64,000 nt of DNA from the NCBI GenBank assembly GCA_038496445.1, contig JALMLS010000156.1, positions 108,797 through 172,796 on the forward strand. The letters are read 5' to 3'. Under the pieces are notes generated by a model that was given only the letters and a program-made list of their open reading frames with translations, had not been told where the DNA came from and did no database searches. Both the position numbers and the translations under genes were made by a program. This document shows positions 22,094 through 31,151 of this stretch, one piece after another (the first letter of the stretch is position 1; every line of letters begins with the position of its first letter). Source of the DNA: Trichosphaerium sp. ATCC 40318. Taxonomy: Eukaryota > Discosea > Flabellinia > Trichosidae.

Positions 22094-23397
22094 ATGCTTA
22101 AAGGACAAGTAATACAAGTACGATAGATACGTTCAATACTGTTGTTGTCAAATTTCCCTTTTGCTCCACAGCATACACCTTTTTGTAATGCTCATATCGA
22201 GAACATAAACCCGTTTGTTTTCAAAATGGCGTATTGCTACTATGACGTGCCTCTGTTTACACTTTTTTCTTCATTTTTCCCCAACACTTTTATTATCTTT
22301 TGGAAAGACTTGTCTTTCTTACACTTTAACAAGGTAACTGGCGCCACTTCTGGTATTGGAGAAGCTGTAGCTATTGCCTGTGCTAGAGAAGGTACTGTTA
22401 AACTTGTTTTGTCACTACATGCTTTTCTCACGTGATAAGGTGCGATGGTTTCTATGTGTGGTCGAAGAAAAGAAAAAGGAGACAGTATTGTGAGTACCAT
22501 TACCAAGAACGGAGGTACAGCAATGTTCACAGTTTGCGATGTTTCCAAGGAGTCTGGTACGTTTATTTACGTATACAACCGGTGTCTAATACGTACAAAC
22601 ACAGATGTTATTGGGTTCATGGAAGAAACTGTTGGCGCTTATGGAAGAATCGATGGAACTGTAAGACTTGAATTATTTTCGTATTTTCTTATTTTCTTAC
22701 TTTGCATGTTTAGTTCAACAATGCTGGCTTTCTTGGTCCTAAAACGTTCATTGCTGATCTATCCGAGAAAGAATTCGATGTGAGCATTTCTTTTTCGCCT
22801 TGTTCGATTGTACTGACCAATTGGTATTAGAACATTTTAGGTGTGAACCTTAAAGGCACATTATTTTGTGTCAAACATCAAATCGCTCAAATGAAAAAAC
22901 AAGAACCTAAAGGTGGAAGCATACTGAACAACAGCTCATGCACATCCACTATGGTACCCATTTCATATATAATGATGTATTTCTTTAATGCAATCAAAGG
23001 CCGTACCAGGACATTCTGCATACGTTATGACCAAGGCAGCAGTTGATGCGCTATCCAAGGTACTTTAGTGTACAAACAGATTTTTGCTAAACAAGTATCA
23101 AAGAATGCAGCAAAGGAAGTGGGAGAATTCAATATTCGTGTGAATAGTATTCATCCAGGACCTTTCCCAACTGAGATATTTAGTGAAGTTGACAAGGGTA
23201 TGCTTGATGCTCTTGTGTACGTCAACATATTTTGAAACAAAAGTTCAAGTTTTAACTGGTAGCTAAGGTCAATGACTGCATTGAAGAAGCTTGGAGACCT
23301 TGACGATCTTGCTCAAGCGGTTATGCTATTATTATCATCAAAAGGAAAGTATTTCACAGGATCTCAGATACTTGTTGACGGTGGAATGAGTTTATAA
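22094..23397 (+). CDS. Short-chain dehydrogenase/reductase (SDR), copy A
   Basis: Start MLKGQVIQ, then a first intron of about 220 nt, then VTGATSGIGEAVAIACAREG (NAD(P)-binding TGxxxGxG), AMVSMCGRRKEKGDS, VCDVSKES, FNNAGFLGPKTFI (NNAG), VNLKGTLFCVKHQIAQM, SILNNSSCTSTM (catalytic Ser), HSAYVMTKAAVDALSK (YxxxK), NAAKEVGEFNIRVNSIHPGP and GKYFTGSQILVDGGMSL. It is a complete classical SDR, predicted cytosolic oxidoreductase of unknown substrate. The intron after ALSK is canonical if 43 nt long. Copy A has FPTEIF where B and C have FSTEIF, and HPGP where they have RPGP. It lies convergent to the small MGG protein, 88 bp away. Confidence 0.93.
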
Positions 23398-23485
23398 GTT
23401 AGATTAGAATAAAAGTGTTTATTGTTGACAAATACAGTTCTGTATTATTGTTATGAACCACTAGCATATTAAATCGTTCAGTGTG

Positions 23486-23797
23486 TTATGCTTTATTGAC
23501 AGCAGTGATAGCAGCCACCACTTGTTCCTTGGTTGGTGTTGCGTTTGCTGGAGCAGTGATTGATTGATCTTTGTAGGTCAGAGTTGGATGAGAGCCAGCA
23601 TAAACGCCTTTGATCCAAACAGCTTTGCCGTTGTCAATAATTTGAACATCGTACCATACAGCTTCAAGACCTTCAGCTTTTGTAGTATTTTGTTGTTCTG
23701 CATCAAGTTCCTTGACAAGAAAACCTTCACCAGCGGTTGTTATTCGAACAAAGACATTGTTGTTGGCAAAGTTGGCAATTGAGATTGATCCGCCCAT
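23486..23797 (-). CDS. Small MGG-type protein, paralogue 1
   Basis: A single-exon 103-aa protein starting MGGSISIANFANNNVFVRI, with GLEAVWYDVQIIDNGKAVW and VYAGSHPTLTYKD, and an Ala/Thr-rich tail ending in a short helix (EQVVAAITAVNKA). The MGGSxS start fits an N-myristoylation signal, which would place it at a membrane face (inference). The core is beta-rich and about 80 residues long. I do not recognise the family. It has two neighbouring paralogues (26913 plus, 27557 minus) interleaved with the SDR genes. Intronless, unlike most genes here. Confidence 0.85.
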   Translation of the reverse strand: MGGSISIANFANNNVFVRITTAGEGFLVKELDAEQQNTTKAEGLEAVWYDVQIIDNGKAVWIKGVYAGSHPTLTYKDQSITAPANATPTKEQVVAAITAVNKA

Positions 23798-24780
23798 TTG
23801 GTTTATTTTGAGTTGTTGAGAAGTGTTGTTGCTTTGGTTGGTTTGAATTTTTGTGTTTTGATCGTTTTTCTTTCGTGTGTACAGATTTGAACGTCAAATC
23901 CTTTGTTTGATGAATAGGATTTGGGCGTGTACATTTTATTTGGGTTGTTCTGAGATAGTTAAACTGTACTATATACTGACTATCCTAGTTATTTAATGAC
24001 ACTGCAAAACACTCATAATGGTGGTACCACTATTTCCATTAAAATAAAACCTCACCTGAATTATCGTCAGTTCAATGATTGCTTGGTTACTTCCATGCCT
24101 TTGCGTTTGTACAGTTCAACTAACAGTGATAATGCCTGATCTATCTATCAGGTTGTTGATGTTGTCATCACTATCGTAGAATGTTTGTGGGCATTTTGTT
24201 CGTCTTCACGGCACTATATCACCCAGAAGTCTCCAGCAAAGAACAACATTTTTGGTGGGTATTTTTTGTATTTTGTTCTTCGTTCTCCTGTGTACAAGTA
24301 TTTGAATGTCTAATCCTTTGTTTGATGAATAGGATTTGCATTTTATTTTGTGAGTAGCTAAACTGTAGTTTATGCTGACTATCCTATTTATTTGGCACTC
24401 ATTCACAGTTTAATTTTCAGCAAAACACCGTTGGCAGTAGTGTAAACTACAAGTTTCGTAGATCACGTGAACTTCACATGTTCACTAAAAACAATTCTAA
24501 CAGTTTTTTGAAGTGGTTAGTTAAAGAAAAAGTATAACAAACTTATGGCGTTATTTCTTATTTAACGGTTCAATGATTGAACAGTTCCTATCTTGACTTG
24601 GAAATTACCAACAATTTAAAGTCAACGCCATCAAATCCTATGCAGCAAACAGAATTTGACATTCAATGTACCGCAAAGAAAAACAAATAACAACCTTAAC
24701 ATGATACAAATGGATCAGGATTTTATTGTAGTGTAACGTTAATTGTTCAAAAGCAAACAACTTTTTATTGTGTTTCTAAC
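23798..24780. other. Spacer with module repeat
   Basis: Upstream DNA of MGG protein 1 and 3' flank of SDR B. 24081-24339 is a diverged direct copy of 28217-28456. A short phrase AATCCTTTGTTTGATGAATA occurs twice within it (about 23900 and 24314). CACGTG near 24464. No gene. Confidence 0.6.
24081..24339. repeat. Module spacer repeat, copy 1
   Basis: Shares long near-identical runs with 28217-28456, such as GTTGTTGATGTTGTCATCAC and CCAGCAAAGAACAACATTTT, in the same orientation. It marks the direct duplication of the [MGG protein - spacer - SDR] unit. Confidence 0.8.
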
Positions 24781-25940
24781 TTATATACTCATTCCACCGT
24801 CAACAAGTATCTGAGATCCAGTAACATACTTTCCTTTTGGTGATAATAGTAGCATAACCATTTGAGCAAGATCGTCAAGGTCTCCCACCTTCTTCAATGC
24901 AGTCATTGACCTTAGTAACCAGTTAGAAAGTGAATGTTTTTTTAAGCTGTAGCAACGTACGCGAGAAAATCAAGCATACCCTTGTCGACTTCACTAAATA
25001 TCTCAGTTGAGAAAGGGCCTGGACGGATACTATTCACACGAATATTGAATTCTCCCACTTCCTTCGCTGCATTCTTTGATACTTGTTTAGCAAAACATCT
25101 TTATCATTAATAGTACCTTTGATAGAGCATCAACTGCTGCCTTGGTCATAATGTATGCAGAATGTCCTGGTACGGCCTTTCGCTGTATTAAAGGAATATT
25201 TTCAATGAGACAGGTACCATAGTGGATATACTTGAGCTGTTGTTCAGTATGCTTCCACCTTTAGGTTCTTGTTTTTTCATTTGAGCGATTTGATGTTTGA
25301 CACAAAATAATGTGCCTTTAAGGTTCACACCTAAAATGTTCTAATACCAATTGGTCAGTACAATCGAACAAGGCGAAAAAGAAATACTCACATCGAATTC
25401 TTTCTCGGATAGATCAGCAATGAACGTTTTAGGACCAAGAAAGCCAGCATTGTTGAACTAAACAGGCAAGTAAGAAAATAATAAAATGCGAAATAATTCA
25501 AGTCTTACAGTTCCATCGATTCTTCCATAAGCGCCAACAGTTTCTTCCATGAACCCAATAACATCTGTGTTTGTACGTATTAGACACCGGTTGTATACGT
25601 AAATAAACGTACCAGACTCCTTGGAAACATCGCAAACTGTGAACATTGCTGTACCTCCGTTCTTGGTAATGGTACTCACAATACTGTCTCCTTTTTCTTT
25701 TCTTCGACCACACATAGAAACCATAGCACCTTATCACGTGAGAAAAGCATGTAGTGACAAAACAAGTTTAACAGTACCTTCTCTAGCGCAGGCAATAGCT
25801 ACAGCTTCTCCAATACCAGAAGTGGCGCCAGTTACCTTGTTAAAGTGTAAGAACAAGACGTGGAGCAATAGGGAAGGTTGAGCTGCTGTGACATAGTTTG
25901 AGCGTATCTATCGTACTTGTATTACTTGTCCTTTAAGCAT
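24781..25940 (-). CDS. Short-chain dehydrogenase/reductase (SDR), copy B
   Basis: Start MLKGQVIQ at 25938-25940. Same exon set as copy A: TGATSGIGEAVAIACAREG, AMVSMCGRRKEKGDS, FNNAGFLGPKTFIADLSEKE, NNSSCTSS, SAYVMTKAAVDALSK, NAAKEVGEFNIRVNSIRPGP, LVDGGMSI. All catalytic residues are kept. Introns differ more than exons; the first is much shorter than in A and C. It lies inverted relative to copy A about 1.4 kb away, making a large inverted repeat around MGG protein 1, and direct relative to copy C. The high exon identity implies recent duplication or gene conversion. Confidence 0.92.
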
Positions 25941-26912
25941 TGTTTGTTGTTTGTGTTTTAGTTATTAATAATAAACCACGGTACTAATATGGTAAAAATG
26001 TAACGTCACGTGTTAATTTCTTACTTTTTTTGTTTTTTCAATCAACATAGTTGACCCGAAAATCGAAAAAAGATTACTCATAATCCCATCAAACTATGTT
26101 AGTGTAACTGGCTTCTAGGAACCAAGAAAACAAATGTAACAATTAGTATGGCCCCAAACTGTCGCATCGAAGAAAAGATCTGAAGATACCCGCTAAGTAG
26201 AGCACGTGATAACCAAATACCAACAACAGTGAAAACTTGTGTGTAATTATATCAGCTCCAGGTTGGCAGTTTTGCCCCAAACTTAGGCGTGCTCAATGCC
26301 TATGCCCTTTAATCAAACATAAGAAAAGAACTGCATACTGTTCACAAGAAAAAGTGAATCTAGCGAAAATGCAAGATTGTCGGATTGTAAGTTTGCTAGT
26401 TCTTGCAAGAACTCATAGATGATGGTGCTCTTTTAAAACTTTGACGTAACCAGTGCAATGTGAATTACACAACTCATTATAACGCATACCATGCATGCCG
26501 TCTCTAGCCAATAGATTTTTTTCCAAGGGTAGCCGCTCATTTTCATACCTTCAATAGCCCAATGTCTTCAAAACAAATACTACATTGCCTCACGCAGTGC
26601 TAAGAAATTGATTTCAAGAATGCCTGATGATTCGTCAACCGTCATAGCTTACAAGAAGAGACAAAACCAGAAACCACCAATCCTTGCAAAATTCATTACG
26701 ACGTCTGAATGATTATTCGACAATTACGTGAATTGATGGCGTAATATTTATTTTCTACTCCTTCGGGATTAGCGTACATATCCTACAAGCAGTCGAATGC
26801 ACACTGTACTATTCAGCAAACCTTATTCAACAAAACGATTTTGAGGTTCAAAATCCTGTTTTAAACATTTAATTAAAACAAACCTCAAACGACCACAAAC
26901 CTTACGGAAACA
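25941..26912. other. Shared SDR promoter, then no clear gene
   Basis: The first 100 bases contain the SDR promoter block with CACGTG at 26007-26012. Beyond it, only weak frames (plus 26237-26422 is cysteine-containing but unconvincing). A near-palindrome TTTGCTAGTTCTTGCAAGAA starts near 26390 and resembles the internal motifs of the 49.8-50.5 kb element. Confidence 0.45.
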
Positions 26913-27158
26913 ATGGGCGGAGCTATATCAGTACACAACGTAACCAAGAACGATGTCTATGTCCGAGTAATAACTGCCGGAAAAGGATTTCTCATCAAAG
27001 ACTTCGACAGTCCGTCTAAAACTACAACTAAAGCATACGATCTTGAAGCTGTATGGTACGATGTAGAAATTGTAGATGATGGTAAATCAACTTGGTTCAA
27101 AGGCGTCTACGCTGGATCTTACCCAACACTATCATACAAGGGTGTATCTAATAAGTAG
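26913..27158 (+). CDS. Small MGG-type protein, paralogue 2 (shorter)
   Basis: 81 aa, MGGAISVHNVTKNDVYVRVI, DLEAVWYDVEIVDDGKSTWF and VYAGSYPTLSYKGVSNK, then stop. It aligns with paralogues 1 and 3 over the whole beta-rich core but lacks the Ala/Thr-rich C-terminal 20-odd residues. It is transcribed in the opposite direction to the other two. Intronless. Candidate N-myristoylated protein of unknown function. The shorter end may be truncation or the ancestral length. Confidence 0.8.
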   Translation: MGGAISVHNVTKNDVYVRVITAGKGFLIKDFDSPSKTTTKAYDLEAVWYDVEIVDDGKSTWFKGVYAGSYPTLSYKGVSNK

Positions 27159-27556
27159 AAGCGTAAAATTGTCTCAGCTAGACGAAAAACGCTAGAACTA
27201 TCACCGTCGTTTAACAACACGTGGTAGAGCAAGACTAACAGTGCAGGTTGGAGTGTATAAAAAACCAATTTTAACACCCAAGTATGAAGTAAGGGTGTAC
27301 TACACGCAGTCGAAGAAGCAATGTATGCACAACAACAATAAAAAATCGATTTTCAAAATTTGAATGCATTTATTGTCGTGAATACTGGTGCCTCCAGCAA
27401 GTTTTAAAAGCGCTATCAGTACCAGTAGATATCAATTATGATCATAAGCAATAGGCATAGAGCATAGGGTAATAACAACAGCGCAATGTAGTATATTGAA
27501 ATAACTTCAAGGTTTGGTTAGGTTTTATTCCGTATTTGCACAATACATGTAACTGC
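27159..27556. other. Intergenic between convergent MGG genes
   Basis: Contains the 3' flanks of both genes. No open frame of note. Confidence 0.5.
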
Positions 27557-27865
27557 TTATGCTATTCTTTCAAGATTCAATGGCTGCACTTGTTTCTTGG
27601 AAGCTGTTGCATTGGCATGCGCTTTTATGGACCCAAGTGAGTACGATAGCAGTGGTTGAGAACCAGCATAAACTTCTTTGATCCATGTTGATTCGCCGTT
27701 GTCTATGACTTCTACGTCGTACCAAACAGCTTCAAGATGTTCAGCAACTGTTGTATTTTGAGATGGTGCTTTAATATCTTTGATAAGAATACCCTTTCCA
27801 GCTGTTGTTATTCGAACGCAGATATCGTTTTTGGCAAAGTTGGCAATTGATATTGATCCTCCCAT
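27557..27865 (-). CDS. Small MGG-type protein, paralogue 3
   Basis: 102 aa, MGGSISIANFAKNDICVRIT, LEAVWYDVEVIDNGESTWI and VYAGSQPLLSYS, with a polar tail (AHANATASKKQVQPL). Closest to paralogue 1 and in the same position relative to a downstream SDR copy, so the pair (paralogue 3 with SDR C) repeats the pair (paralogue 1 with SDR B). Intronless; putative N-myristoylation at Gly2. Function unknown. Confidence 0.85.
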   Translation of the reverse strand: MGGSISIANFAKNDICVRITTAGKGILIKDIKAPSQNTTVAEHLEAVWYDVEVIDNGESTWIKEVYAGSQPLLSYSLGSIKAHANATASKKQVQPLNLERIA

Positions 27866-28785
27866 TTCTGCTTAGCTTTGATTATTTGAGTGTTGCTAAG
27901 TTGTGTGATGGCGCTACCTTAAAAGTAGTTTAAAGTACCCAAATGTAAATCACGTGATAAATTGTCACCGACTTTTCGCTCACACTCTTTCACATGAAAC
28001 GAATTTGTGTCACTGAAGAGGAGCTGCTAACCAACACGTCTTAGACAGCTGAAATACCCTGTTAATAGTTTGAGCTTCACAAATCCTATTCGGAACTAGA
28101 AAGCTGCACTTGCAGTAGCGTGTCTCACTGAATACAGACTCGCCTAAAACACAAATCCTATCCGGAACAGGATTCACCTTGTTATACTAGCAACCTTTGC
28201 AAACAATTGCTCCAGTGCTTGGCTACTTCCGTGCCTTTGTACAGATAAGTCTGTGCTATCTATCAGGTTGTTGATGTTGTCATCACTATCGTAGAATGTT
28301 TTTGGGTGCATTGTTCGTCTTGCATGGTATTATGTCACCCAGTTGAAGTCTCCAGCAAAGAACAACATTTTTTGTGGGTATTTTTTGTTTTTGTTCTTCG
28401 TTCTTTTGTGTACAAGTATTTGAATGTCAAATCCTTCGTTTGATGAAAAGGATTTGGAGGCTGTTGCTGTGAATTTGTTTGAAATGAACTATGAGTAACG
28501 TGGTTTGAGATAGATGTATTAACTGCTCTATGTGATAGTTGCCAGTTTTATAAATCACGTGAACGCTATCCATTCTGTTAACACAAACTTTTTCACGTTT
28601 GTTTTGGTTTCAACAAATCATGGTCTTAAAAAGGATTAACAATCTGCCCTCTGTTACATTCTTCAAAAAGATAGCGATTTTTTGTCGTATGAAACGAAAA
28701 TGTAAGATTGTCTTTGCGTTACAACAAGTAATAGAAGATTTGGAAGAATGTAGTCTAAAATAACACGTTTTATTGTGTTTCTAAC
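27866..28785. other. Spacer with module repeat copy 2
   Basis: Upstream DNA of MGG protein 3. It contains 28217-28456 (repeat of 24081-24339) and two CACGTG sites (near 27952 and 28557). No gene. Confidence 0.55.
28217..28456. repeat. Module spacer repeat, copy 2
   Basis: Direct, slightly diverged copy of 24081-24339; see that entry for shared runs. Confidence 0.8.
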
Positions 28786-30124
28786 TTATAAGCAAAATCC
28801 ACCGTCAACAAGTATCTGAGATCCTGTGAAATACTTTCCTTTTGGCGATAATAATAGCATAACTGTTTGAGCAAGATCGTCAAGGTCTCCAATCTTCTTC
28901 AATGCAGTCATTGACCTTAGTAACCAGTTAAAACTTGAACTTTTTTTTCAAATTATGTTGACGTACACGAGAGCATCAAGCATACCCTTGTCAACTTCAC
29001 TAAATATCTCAGTTGAGAAAGGGCCTGGACGGATACTATTCACACGAATATTGAATTCTCCCACTTCCTTTGCTGCATTCTTTGGTACTTGTTTAGCAAA
29101 AATCTGTTCGTGTACTAAAGAGTACCTTGGATAGCGCATCAACTGCTGCCTTGGTCATAACATATGCAGAATGTCCTGGCACGGCCTTTGATTGAATTAA
29201 AGGAATATTTTACTAGCTATTACTGGGTACCATAGTGGATGAGCACGAGCTGTTGTTCAGTATACTTCCACCTTTAGGTTCTTGTTTTTTCATTTGAGCG
29301 ATTTGATGTTTGACACAAAATAATGTGCCTTTAAGGTTCACACCTAAAATTTTCTATACCTGGTCAACAACACCTTAATAAACGATCAAGAATTACTCAC
29401 GTCGAATTCTGTCTCGGATAAATCATCAACGAACGTTTTAGGACCAAGAAAGCCAGCATTGTTGAACTAAATACGCAAAGTAAGAAAATAATAAAATACG
29501 AAAATAATTCAAGTCTTACAGTTCCATCGATTCTTCCATAAGCGCCAACAGTTTCTTCCATGAACCCAATAACATCTGTTTTTGTACGTATTAGACACCG
29601 GTTGTATACGTAAATAAACGTACCAGACTCCTTGGAAACATCGCAAACTGTGAACATTGCTGTACCTCCGTTCTTGGTAATGGTACTCACAATACTGTCT
29701 CCTTTTTCTTTTCTTCGACCACACATAGAAACCATCGCACCTTATCACGTGAGAAAAGCATGTAGTGACAAAAAAAGTTTAACAGTACCTTCTCTAGCGC
29801 AGGCAATAGCTACTGCTTCTCCAATACCAGAAGTGGCGCCAGTTACCTTGTTAAAGTGTTTGAAAGACACTTTCCAAAAAGAAAAAAAGTGTGGGGAAAA
29901 ATGGAGAAAAGTGACAGCAAATCGCAGCAACACGCCATTTTGAAACAACAATGAAAAAGGAAACATTGGGATTGGGATATGTGCCCGATTTTTTCTTTAG
30001 AACTGTTTTGTGTTCTCGATATGAGCATTACAAAAAGGTGTATGCTGTGGAGCAAAAGGGAAATTTGACAACAGTGACAGTATCTACGTATCTATCGTAC
30101 TTGTATTACTTGTCCTTTAAGCAT
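28786..30124 (-). CDS. Short-chain dehydrogenase/reductase (SDR), copy C
   Basis: Start MLKGQ at 30122-30124. Exons match copies A and B (TGATSGIG, NNAGFLGPKTF, NNSS, SAYVMTKAAVDALSK, NAAKEVGEFNIRVNSIRPGP). The C-terminus differs, ending VDGGFCL in place of VDGGMSL/I. The first intron is long, about 270 nt, as in copy A. All catalytic residues are present, so it appears functional. The promoter block with CACGTG (30214-30219) is conserved. Confidence 0.9.
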
Positions 30125-30240
30125 TGCTTGTTGTTTTTTGGTGTTGTGGGTAATAATAATAAACACTATGCGCACACAGTCAACAGTATTCTAATACGGT
30201 AAAAATGTGATTACACGTGTCAATTCTTACCTTTTTTGTT
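30125..30240 (-). promoter_or_regulatory. Conserved SDR promoter block (copy C)
   Basis: Matches the upstream block of copies A and B, including AAGAATTGACACGTGTAATC and a T-rich stretch with ATTAGAATACTG. Conservation here is higher than in the introns. Confidence 0.65.
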
Positions 30241-30576
30241 TTTGAATCAACCAACGTTCTAACCACTATGGAAACTTTTGGGACATATGTAGCATAAACA
30301 GGCAAATTGCGGTAGTGTCTAAAATGTTTACGGGTTAAAGCTTGTGGCAGGGCAACACTGTTCACCGTTCAAATCTTAATAAGGCCAGTCACAACTTTTG
30401 TTCATTTCATACCCATTTAACACAAATCAAGAAATGGCCGCTTGCTGTAATGGAGCAAAGGTGTTTTACAGTTACGTTCAAAACGAGAAAGTGCACCCAA
30501 ATTTGCAGATTTACCAAACGCAAAATAGATGAAATAAACACTGTATTTACCTTCACCTTTATATTTTGCCGTGCGT

Positions 30577-30950
30577 TTCTTAAAGACCAAGGTAATACTG
30601 CTTTTCGTAAAGGTCGTATAAGACTACAACAACAAAGAAAATGATGATCAACTAAAAGGAAAGTAAGAAAGAGAAACATCACAAATGACGTAAATAGGAT
30701 GATTTACCAATACGATTACACCAATAGTTGCTCCAATGATGATACCCATATTACTACTTCCATTGCAAGTATCTGTGAAAATTGAAAGCGCAAGACTAAA
30801 ATAATGGATTAAAAGAATACTGATGGATAGTTGTACCCTGCTGTAGTGCGTTGTTTTTGAGTTTGAACACATTCATGATTTGCCACCTGTATGTGTTCGA
30901 CTCCAATGATACAAGGAGATTCGATCCTATCAGTGATATCAATGGACATT
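30577..30950 (-). pseudogene. 5'-truncated relic of the 41-49 kb surface-protein gene
   Basis: On the minus strand this matches the last exons of the two type I membrane genes: the tail IRPLRKAVLPWSL, the transmembrane exon around MGIIIGATIGVIVL and the exon before it (CIIGVEHIQ-type stretch). It ends abruptly near a GATATC, with an internal deletion of about 30 nt. No signal peptide, ectodomain or stalk exons are present. It lies beside the 3' end of MED16, and a phrase AAAAAACTAGTTGATC occurs at both 30966 and 31107, suggesting the insertion or duplication junction. Confidence 0.8.
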
Positions 30951-31151
30951 CCAGATAACAGGAAAAAAAAAAAACTAGTTGATCACACTCTTTTATTTTT
31001 AACGCCGCCGCTTTCTTCGACGCTACGTACAAGTCGTAGCCAACCGACCATAAATGATTAGGTGTAGATATCAATAGAGTGGCTTGTTGAACGAACACCT
31101 GACAAAAAAACTAGTTGATCGCACTTTTTTTTATTTTACACTGCGCCAATA

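Noticed and set aside
23060-23110. Apparent non-GT-AG or 20-nt intron in the SDR genes after ALSK
   Set aside because: Using the later acceptor (...ATCAAAG) gives a canonical intron of about 43 nt in phase in all three copies, joining ALSK to NAAKEVG as in other SDRs.
25621-25881. METSQTVNIAVPPFLVMV-type ORFs opposite the SDR genes (also at 22240 and 29632)
   Set aside because: They are exact antisense shadows of conserved SDR exons.
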